A DNA stretch of 28,789 nt from UBA8437 sp003445035 (GTDB lineage Bacteria; Planctomycetota; Planctomycetia; Planctomycetales; Planctomycetaceae), in contig CALCHI010000383.1 in assembly GCA_937901285.1 (NCBI GenBank), positions 1 through 28,789 on the forward strand, written 5' to 3'. The notes beneath the pieces were generated by a model. The model was not told the origin of the DNA, searched no databases, and saw only the letters and a list, made by a program, of their open reading frames with translations. A program made the translations under genes and the position numbers. Positions 22,970-28,789 of the stretch are shown piece after piece. Position 1 is the first letter of the stretch. Each line of letters opens with the position of its first letter.

Positions 22970-24780
22970 GTGGCCAACTGTTCGAACCTCGCCACTCTCT
23001 CGGCGACCACGTCGAGGCTCCGATTCCAGAAGTCGGGCTGTTGCAGGTCGTGACCAAAGGAATCGGCGACGGCCTCCTCGGTGCAACGGTCGCCGGTGGC
23101 AAGCAGGAAGCGGCGATACTGGTCCGGAAACTCGCCGCCACCACCCTCGCGGGCCATCGCGTAAAGCCCCAATGACAACAGGTACCCGAACGTGTAAGGG
23201 AAGTTGTAGAAGGGCAGAGAGCTGATATAGAAATGCAACTTCGAGATCCAGAAGGTGTCGTTCCAGCCATCGTCGCCCAGTGCGCCGAGATAGGCCTGCT
23301 GCTGGGCTTCGACCATCAATTCCGAGAAGCGGTCAGGCGACAGTTCGCCATCGGAGCGTTCGATGTGGAATCGATCCTCGAAAAGGAAGCGGGCATGGAT
23401 GTTCATCAAGAACCCGACCGAATCGGAGAGCATCGTGTCGAGAATTGCCAGTTGGCCGGAGCTGTCCTCGGTGGCTTCGAGTCGTTCTTCGCCGAGGACG
23501 GCCTCAGCAAACGTTGAGGCCGTTTCCGCAAGGTTCATCGGGTAATCCTGCAGGAACAACGGCTGGTCACGGAGAACGTACGAGTGGTACGCGTGCCCGA
23601 TCTCGTGTGCCAGGGTGGACATGCTGTCCAGCGTGCCGACGTACGTCATGAAAATGCGTGATTGCTGGTGTGCCGGAAACCCGGTGCAGAATCCCCCCTG
23701 GCGCTTCCCGTCCCGGTTTTCGGCTTCAATCCAGCGGTCGACAATGGAGGTGCGGGCGAATTCGCCGAACTCCGGTGAGAAGCGGCCGAACGATTCGATG
23801 ATCAATCCACAGGCGGTGTCGTAGTCGATGTCGGCCGAGTCGGTCGAGGTGGTTGGGAGCGGGGCCTGCAGGTCGTACCAGCTGAGGTGATCGAGTCCAA
23901 GGAGTCGCGACTTTGCCGAGAAAAATCTCAGCAGCATGTCTTTTCGATCGTCGACGGCTGTCCACATGGCTTCGAGGGTTTTGCGTTCCATGCGATTGAA
24001 ACGCAAAGGGGCTTCAAGATGGTCCTCGAGCCCGAGCCGTTTGTATTTTGTTAGCCGGGTGCCGGCGATGTGGTTCAGTGCGTCCGAACACGTGTCCGAA
24101 ACGCCCCGCCAGGCTTTGATCGACGCGCAATAGTTGTTCTGCCTGACCGATCGGTCAGCCGAATCACACTGAACCTGGCCGGGAGATCTTTCCACCAGTT
24201 CGCCCTGTTCCATCACGGTGACCCGCAGGGCTCCGGACACCCGATCGTAGAGCCGGCCCCAGGCATGGACACCGTCGACGTCAAGTTCGGCGGCCAAAAG
24301 TTCCTGCTCGCGGGGCAGCCGCAATGAGGCCAGGGTGCGCTGGTCCGTCAGCCAGTAGCCGATACGTTTCAGCTCAGCGTTGGCCTCAAAGCACTCGGCC
24401 AACTGTTCCGGGGTGGCCGCCTGGAGACCGAATTGCAGGGCGAGGTCAATTCTCGCCCGATGGGGGCCAAGCGATGACAGTTCGGCCTCGAGGCCATGTA
24501 GTTGCCGGTTGTTGGCGTCGGCCGCAGCGTGGCACCCGACAAAGGCATCCAGTTCCGTGCCCCGACTCGCAACACTTTCGTAGGACGCCAGAAAACCGGC
24601 CCATTGAATGAGCACGTCGGGTTCGGCGGGATCCAGAGCCGGCAGGGAATCGGCGCGATTGGCCAGGTCCAGCAGGTCCGTCCGAAAGGTGGCCAGCAAG
24701 GTCGTGAATTCTTCGGTTTCCGGCGCGGGGGCCAGGGTGTCGAGATCCCAGGTTTGAGCGTACGGAGAGGATGCCGTCAT
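22966..24780 (-). CDS. M3-family zinc oligopeptidase (oligoendopeptidase F type)
   Basis: A 604-residue metallopeptidase with HEIGH at 392-396 inside STLAHEIGHAYHSY and a third zinc ligand Glu419 in NLAETASTF, the layout of peptidase family M3. The C-terminal part (YISSLPFYNFPYTFGYLLSLGLY) matches the oligoendopeptidase F group (M3B). It cuts short peptides in the cytoplasm; no signal peptide is seen. ATG 24780 (MTASSPYAQTWDLDTL) is the family-like start. It has no Shine-Dalgarno sequence, and an eight-base A-run (coding strand) lies close upstream. The stop shares CTAG with the stop of the convergent receptor gene, so the two overlap by 4 bp. Confidence 0.93.
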   Translation of the reverse strand: MTASSPYAQTWDLDTLAPAPETEEFTTLLATFRTDLLDLANRADSLPALDPAEPDVLIQWAGFLASYESVASRGTELDAFVGCHAAADANNRQLHGLEAELSSLGPHRARIDLALQFGLQAATPEQLAECFEANAELKRIGYWLTDQRTLASLRLPREQELLAAELDVDGVHAWGRLYDRVSGALRVTVMEQGELVERSPGQVQCDSADRSVRQNNYCASIKAWRGVSDTCSDALNHIAGTRLTKYKRLGLEDHLEAPLRFNRMERKTLEAMWTAVDDRKDMLLRFFSAKSRLLGLDHLSWYDLQAPLPTTSTDSADIDYDTACGLIIESFGRFSPEFGEFARTSIVDRWIEAENRDGKRQGGFCTGFPAHQQSRIFMTYVGTLDSMSTLAHEIGHAYHSYVLRDQPLFLQDYPMNLAETASTFAEAVLGEERLEATEDSSGQLAILDTMLSDSVGFLMNIHARFLFEDRFHIERSDGELSPDRFSELMVEAQQQAYLGALGDDGWNDTFWISKLHFYISSLPFYNFPYTFGYLLSLGLYAMAREGGGGEFPDQYRRFLLATGDRCTEEAVADSFGHDLQQPDFWNRSLDVVAERVARFEQLAT

Positions 24781-24890
24781 CGTTTTTTTTGCCAATCGTC
24801 CAGGGTAATGACTTCGAGAACTCCGCCCGTTTCTAACGGTCTTGTCGGCACCGCGCCAAGGCTCGCCGGATTTGCCGTCTGTCCAAATAC

Positions 24891-24919
24891 TTGACAGTGC
24901 ATTCGGCAAACCGCATGAT
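24891..24919 (+). promoter_or_regulatory. Candidate sigma-70 type promoter for the STAS/ATPase pair
   Basis: A perfect TTGACA at 24891-24896 is followed, after exactly 17 bp, by CATGAT at 24914-24919 (four of six matches to TATAAT). The predicted start is near 24926, leaving a leader of about 48 bases before ATG 24974. It lies in the 193 bp between the divergent M3 peptidase and STAS genes. Confidence 0.45.
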
Positions 24920-24973
24920 TCAAATGCAGCGGCCGGGTGGCCGTTCTCGAGCTAACGAAAAGGGGAGTAACGC

Positions 24974-25330
24974 ATGGCGGCAAGTCATCGCCGGCTTGAT
25001 CTTGAGGATGTCGGTGAAGTCACCGTGGCACGCTTCATCGACAAGAAGATCCTCGATGAAACCAATATCCAGGTCATCGGAAACCAGATGTTTGCGCTGG
25101 TCGAGGATGATGGATGCCGGAAGGTTCTGCTGGATTTCAGCAATGTCGAGTACCTTTCGAGTGCCGCGCTTGGAAAGCTGATTGTCATGGACAAGAAGGT
25201 CAAGGCGGCACAGGGACAACTGAAAATGTGTTCTGTGCGGCCTGACATTCTCGAGGTCTTCAAGATTACGCGGCTGGACAAGCTTTTTTCGATCTTCGAT
25301 TCGCGAGAAAAGGCCCTCGAGGGGTTTTGA
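24974..25330 (+). CDS. STAS-domain anti-sigma factor antagonist
   Basis: A 118-residue cytoplasmic protein covering one STAS domain of the SpoIIAA/RsbV type. The helix-cap motif EYLSSAALGKL at 60-70 aligns Ser63 with the phosphorylated serine of SpoIIAA (Ser58), so it should be switched by phosphorylation. When unphosphorylated, such proteins bind the anti-sigma kinase and free the sigma factor. GGGGAG lies six bases before ATG 24974, a strong ribosome site. The next gene, 127 bp downstream, is an RsbW-like ATPase, its natural partner. No sigma factor or PP2C phosphatase gene is seen in the window, so the output is unknown. Confidence 0.92.
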   Translation: MAASHRRLDLEDVGEVTVARFIDKKILDETNIQVIGNQMFALVEDDGCRKVLLDFSNVEYLSSAALGKLIVMDKKVKAAQGQLKMCSVRPDILEVFKITRLDKLFSIFDSREKALEGF

Positions 25331-25457
25331 CCAGTTGTAACGGTCGCTTGAGCCGCATCGCGGTCGCGTCCGTAAGGGATGGACATTCGTTCCGTCTCGC
25401 CCCCTGTCGTGTTCGCGTCTTTTCTCTCCCTTCTCCGTGCTGTCGGGCAGACCTCTG

Positions 25458-25883
25458 ATGACCTCTTCAGCGGACGATTTCGCAGTAAAGATTCCGAGCG
25501 AAACGTCTCACGGGCGCCAGGTCCAGGAACGCATCATGGGCCTGCTGGAAACGCGATCCTATCCGGATCGCGACCTCTTCGGGGTCCGACTGGCTCTCGA
25601 GGAGGCGATCGTCAACGCGATCAAGCATGGAAACGGAATGGATCCGTCCAAAGAGGTTCGGATCAACTGCAGTTTCGATGACGACCGCGTGACCATCGTG
25701 ATCGAGGACGAAGGGCCCGGGTTTGATGTGACAAGCGTCCCGGACCCAACTTCCGAAGAAAATCTCGACAAACCTGGAGGGCGGGGCATCATGCTGATGC
25801 GGTCGTTTATGAGCCGGGTCGAGTACAACGATTCGGGCAATCGACTCTTGCTCGAAAAGGTTCGCGGCACCGAAGACGAATAA
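25458..25883 (+). CDS. RsbW/SpoIIAB-like anti-sigma ATPase (HATPase_c)
   Basis: A 141-residue GHKL ATPase domain. The N-box is EEAIVNAIKHGN at 48-59 (Asn53), the G1 box is DEGPGFD at 84-90, and the G2 box is GGRGIMLM at 107-114. Such proteins act as serine kinases on STAS partners and may hold a sigma factor. ATG 25458 (MTSSADDF) was chosen; the frame opens seven codons earlier at 25437. No strong Shine-Dalgarno sequence is present. It follows the STAS gene in the same direction and converges on the WD40 gene 34 bp later. The pair is expected to form a partner switch, though the client may be something other than a sigma factor. Confidence 0.9.
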   Translation: MTSSADDFAVKIPSETSHGRQVQERIMGLLETRSYPDRDLFGVRLALEEAIVNAIKHGNGMDPSKEVRINCSFDDDRVTIVIEDEGPGFDVTSVPDPTSEENLDKPGGRGIMLMRSFMSRVEYNDSGNRLLLEKVRGTEDE

Positions 25884-25917
25884 CACGGGGCCAGCGAAGC
25901 CTCCTGCCGGCCGGTCT

Positions 25918-26955
25918 TCAGGCGGACTTTGCCGTGAACTGCACAATCTGCAGCTTGCGGTCGATCTGAGCGACAGCCGCCTGGCGGCCGTCGGGCGTCA
26001 GGTCAATCGCGCGTCCGCCACCGGACAGCTTGAACGTGTGGAAGGGCTTCTCGTTGTCGGGTTTCCAGAACCAGAGGGCGCCGGATGGGGACCCGGATCC
26101 GACAAGGAAGCCGTCGGGATGAAAACGAATTCCCCAGGCCATTCCACGTGAGTCGACCCGCAACTTTTTCCGGAACTCGCCTTTCTCCCAATCCATCAGT
26201 AGCACCATCGGCTTGTGGGTGCCGGCAAAAGCGTTGGTGACCTCTGTCAAACCAGCAACCGCCAGGAATTTGCCATCCGGGCTGAATCGCATGTCACGGG
26301 CACCACCCATATCGGCGCGGAACTTCTTGTCAAAGCCCCACATGAACTTGGCTTCCCATTGGCGAGTCACCTTGCCGGTGGCCAGTTCCCACTCTTTGAT
26401 CACGCCCATCAGGTCGAAGGAGGCCAGTCGTTTGCCGTCAGGGTGAAAGACCACCGCATACGGATACCGCTGGTGTCCGTTGAAGACGCGTACCAGTTCC
26501 CAGTTCGACGTGTCCCATATTTTCAGAAGATTGTCGTTGCCACAGGAGGCTAACAGTCGGCCATCCGGGCTGGTCCGCACCCAGCGAACCCATCCGTCGT
26601 GTGCCACGAGCATCCGTTCCGGGCTGGGAGTGGGGTCGCCAAGCGGCCAGATGCCTATGCGGTCGTCGTAGCCTCCCGAATACAACCATTGCCCATCAGG
26701 CGAGAAGTCGAATGACCGGACCCAGCTGTTGTGGCCGTGTAAAACAGTGCGAGCCGACTGGGGTCCTGCCAGCGGCCAGCGGTAGATGTGGAAATTCTCG
26801 GCCGCCGCGACGACGAACGTTCCGGTGGGGTCGATCCGGCACGTGGTCAACGGCACATCGTCGATGGTGAATGTCCGGACGACATGTGTCTGCTTCGGAT
26901 TGATCGACAGTGGCAGGTCACGGGACAGAGGCGGTGGTGGGGGCTGCGGGTTCAT
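25918..26955 (-). CDS. Seven-bladed WD40 repeat protein
   Basis: A 345-residue beta-propeller with seven recognisable blades, each with an SPDG/HPDG/DPTG-type turn: near DPTGTFVVAAAEN, SPDGQWLYSGGYDD, SPDGRLLASCGND, HPDGKRLASFD, SPDGKFLAVAGL, HPDGFLVGSGSP and TPDGRQAAVAQ. Several blades end in a WD-like pair (IWPL, IWDT, EWEL). The N-terminus is proline-rich (PQPPPPPL) and no signal peptide is visible, so it should stay in the cytoplasm even though its operon partner is Tat-exported. The ATG overlaps the upstream DUF1501 stop as ATGA, showing tight coupling. The binding partner is unknown. Confidence 0.92.
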   Translation of the reverse strand: MNPQPPPPPLSRDLPLSINPKQTHVVRTFTIDDVPLTTCRIDPTGTFVVAAAENFHIYRWPLAGPQSARTVLHGHNSWVRSFDFSPDGQWLYSGGYDDRIGIWPLGDPTPSPERMLVAHDGWVRWVRTSPDGRLLASCGNDNLLKIWDTSNWELVRVFNGHQRYPYAVVFHPDGKRLASFDLMGVIKEWELATGKVTRQWEAKFMWGFDKKFRADMGGARDMRFSPDGKFLAVAGLTEVTNAFAGTHKPMVLLMDWEKGEFRKKLRVDSRGMAWGIRFHPDGFLVGSGSPSGALWFWKPDNEKPFHTFKLSGGGRAIDLTPDGRQAAVAQIDRKLQIVQFTAKSA

Positions 26956-28208
26956 GCCAGCAGTTCCTGGATTGGCTGACGTGCGGGGTCACCGATCGGG
27001 ACCGAGCGTCCACCCAGCGTGTGGTAGGCGGCGCTGTCGATGCCGAGAGCCCGGAAATAGGTGTGGAACAAGTGGCCACCATCGACCTCCCGTTCGGACA
27101 CCGCCGTGCCCTTCTTGTTGGTGGCCCCGACGATCGCCCCGGGGACGAGTCCCTGTCCACCCAGGGCAATTGACCAGGCCGTGCCCCAGTGGTCTCGCCC
27201 GTAACGAACGTTGATCTTGGGCGTGCGGCCGAATTCGGAGTAGATCATCACCAGCGTGCTCTCGAGCATCCCTGACTGCTGGAGATCGTCGAGCAGCATG
27301 CAGAATGTCTTGTCGAATTCGCCGAGTTGTTCGAGGTGGAAGTTGAAGTTCTCGGCGTGCGTGTCGTACCCGTGATGGGTGACCTTGACGACTGTGCCGC
27401 CGTTCTCGAGCAGCGTTCGAGCCAACAGACAGTTCCGTCCAAAGGGGTGTCGGCCGTAACGGTCCAGATCCTTGCCGGAGGGTTCCCCTTCAAAGAGGTC
27501 GCGGCGGGCCATGAGCTTTTCAGCCATCTCGAATGACGCGTTGTACGAATCGGTAAATGTCTTTTGGCCCCCACGGCCCGAGAACCGCTGGTTGAGCCGT
27601 TTCAGGAGGCTGCGACTTCGAACGGCTGCGTCGGCGGAAACGGTTTCCGGCCGAGTGAGATTGGCGGGGACCTTGGGCCCCGCCAATTTCAACTGACCGT
27701 AGCGAGCGTCAAGAAACGCGTTGGTGTAGTCGGTAAGTCCGCGAGTGGTCACATGCAGGTAGCCGGGCAGGGGGGCGTTGTCGGGCATCAGGTACTTGGC
27801 CGCCACCGATCCGACGTATGGAAACCTGCCACCGCGACGCCCCATCTCCATGAACAGCCGGCCGTCGTGATGGCTGTTCGTTTTGAGGTTGATGCCACGC
27901 ACGATGGACAACAGGTGCATCCGTTGAGCGGTGTGGGGCAACAGCTCACTGATGTGCATTCCGGGAACCGACGTGGGGATCGCTCGAAACGGTCCGCCGT
28001 AAAGCGTGCCAGGTTTCGGGTCCCAGCTCTCCAACTGACTCACGCCGCCCTGCAGGTAAACCTGAAGGACGCGTTTCTGTTTCTGCTTGAGTTGCTGGGA
28101 AACGGCCGGCGTCGTCAGTCCCGCCACTCCAGCGGCAGCACCGGTGGCCATGAAGCCACGTCGAGTGAGGGCGTGGTCGATGCGGTGGCATCCGTGGTCG
28201 CGTTGCAT
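26952..28208 (-). CDS. DUF1501 Tat-exported protein
   Basis: A 418-residue, shorter DUF1501 protein with a clear Tat signal: Arg16-Arg17 in LTRRGFMATGAAAGVAGL. Blocks: VLQVYLQGGVSQLESWDPKPG, GMHISELLPHTAQRM, LVMIYSEFGRTPKIN, YGRDHWGTAWSIALGG and a C-terminal LGIDSAAYHTLGGRSVPI. ATG 28208 has GAGG about eight bases upstream. It lies 40 bp after the partial DUF1553-type gene and overlaps the WD40 gene by 4 bp, so the three form one transcription unit. The biochemical activity of the family is not known. Confidence 0.93.
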   Translation of the reverse strand: MQRDHGCHRIDHALTRRGFMATGAAAGVAGLTTPAVSQQLKQKQKRVLQVYLQGGVSQLESWDPKPGTLYGGPFRAIPTSVPGMHISELLPHTAQRMHLLSIVRGINLKTNSHHDGRLFMEMGRRGGRFPYVGSVAAKYLMPDNAPLPGYLHVTTRGLTDYTNAFLDARYGQLKLAGPKVPANLTRPETVSADAAVRSRSLLKRLNQRFSGRGGQKTFTDSYNASFEMAEKLMARRDLFEGEPSGKDLDRYGRHPFGRNCLLARTLLENGGTVVKVTHHGYDTHAENFNFHLEQLGEFDKTFCMLLDDLQQSGMLESTLVMIYSEFGRTPKINVRYGRDHWGTAWSIALGGQGLVPGAIVGATNKKGTAVSEREVDGGHLFHTYFRALGIDSAAYHTLGGRSVPIGDPARQPIQELLA

Positions 28209-28248
28209 GGATCAGTCCTCGGGTTCGGGTGTCGCGTAGAGCAATCCG

Positions 28249-28789
28249 TCAGTGATTGAACCGGAATTCGGCAGACAGCAGCAAGGCCCATGTGAATTCG
28301 GTCACCGCGTCGTTGCGGTTGGTGACCTTTTGGAGATAGTCGGCAACCTCGGCTTGTTCGGAGTCGGTGGGCGGACGATTCAGGATGCTCATATACAATT
28401 CTTCGGCGATGGCAGTCGCATCATCCAGTTTGGCCAATCGCCCGGTGAGATTTGTCTTTGTTGGCTTGAGCCACTTGCGGAGTAGTGGGCCGTTGACCAG
28501 GAAGAGGGCCTGCGGAGCGGTTGCGGAAAAAGACGTCTTCTGGCCACCGTCGACGGCGAAATGGGTCACGAAGGTCTTGACGTGGCCGTCGACAGCCTTG
28601 CTGAGGGCCGCTTCCACCTCTCCTGGCGTTGGGCCTGGCCGTACGCTGCCTTTCTTCGGTGTATCGCTCGGATCCTTCCCGGATGCGCCGGAGGATTTTT
28701 GGGACTCCTTTTTTCCGGCTTTCTTTTTGGCGTCGTTTTTCTTTTTGGCGTAGCTTTTCAGTTTGGCGAGAGTGGAGGTCCGGGCGTCC
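28249..28789 (-). CDS. DUF1553-type protein, C-terminal part (5' end outside window), with Lys-rich linker
   Basis: The minus-strand frame is open from the window edge to TGA 28249-28251, about 180 residues. The last 120 residues have the DUF1553 tail pattern: TAPQALFLVNGPLLRKWL, then EELYMSILNRPPTDSEQAEV. Before this is a low-complexity linker of about 60 residues rich in Lys, Ala, Ser and Gly (for example YAKKKNDAKKKAGKKES). Such a linker was not seen in the two complete DUF1553 proteins of this window. The position before DUF1501 and WD40 genes supports the family call. Heme and DUF1549 parts, if any, lie outside. Confidence 0.8.
   Translation of the reverse strand, partial: DARTSTLAKLKSYAKKKNDAKKKAGKKESQKSSGASGKDPSDTPKKGSVRPGPTPGEVEAALSKAVDGHVKTFVTHFAVDGGQKTSFSATAPQALFLVNGPLLRKWLKPTKTNLTGRLAKLDDATAIAEELYMSILNRPPTDSEQAEVADYLQKVTNRNDAVTEFTWALLLSAEFRFNH

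Noticed and set aside
25884..25917. A possible terminator between the convergent ATPase and WD40 genes
   Set aside because: Only 4 bp stems can be drawn and no T-run follows.
1..28789. CRISPR arrays, insertion sequences, attachment sites, tRNA or rRNA genes
   Set aside because: No regular repeats, transposase motifs, or RNA gene signatures were seen on either strand.

Overview
The window looks like a chromosomal segment from a member of the Planctomycetota. The main reason is the repeated presence of protein families concentrated in that phylum: DUF1501 (Tat-exported), DUF1549/DUF1553 with or without a PSCyt1-type cytochrome c head, a SUMF1/PQQ-propeller fusion, and YCF48-type Asp-box propellers. 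The DNA is GC-rich and densely coded. Several gene joints overlap or abut. No tRNA, rRNA, CRISPR array, insertion sequence or phage gene was seen, and no gap between genes is longer than about 200 bp.

Left part (1-9850), mostly housekeeping and small enzymes. The window opens in the last 58 codons of a probable tryptophanyl-tRNA synthetase. This is followed, convergently, by an aquaporin-family channel with a NIP-like filter. A plus-strand run then encodes AcpS, a SIR2 deacylase, a small cupin, a 1012-residue secreted multidomain protein and an RNase HII/HIII-like nuclease. The run contains tight joints: a SIR2 start overlapping the acpS stop, a TAG-ATG junction, and a 27-codon mini-ORF joined to its neighbours by ATGA and GTGA. 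On the minus strand, nadE (glutamine-dependent NAD synthetase) is followed 7 bp later by a neutral-ceramidase-like protein that lacks the family nucleophile.

Middle part (9960-24780), exported planctomycete machinery. A plus-strand pair (DUF1549/DUF1553, then DUF1501) converges on a minus-strand three-gene set: PSCyt1-DUF1549-insert-DUF1553, then DUF1501, then SUMF1-PQQ propeller. A GC-rich hairpin lies between the two sets. A TonB-dependent receptor is divergent from the three-gene set, which is suggestive of an uptake and processing locus, but no substrate can be read from the sequence. An M3-family oligopeptidase converges on the receptor gene, and both stop codons share one CTAG.

Right part (24891-28789). 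A promoter-like TTGACA-17-CATGAT precedes a STAS anti-sigma-antagonist gene and an RsbW-like ATPase gene, a partner-switching pair. The window ends with a third minus-strand set: the C-terminus of a DUF1553-type protein with a Lys/Ala/Ser-rich linker, a DUF1501 protein, and a seven-bladed WD40 protein joined to it by ATGA.

Functions come from motif reading only. No database search was run. Start codons were chosen from family N-termini, Shine-Dalgarno-like sequences and junctions, and several differ from the longest open frame.
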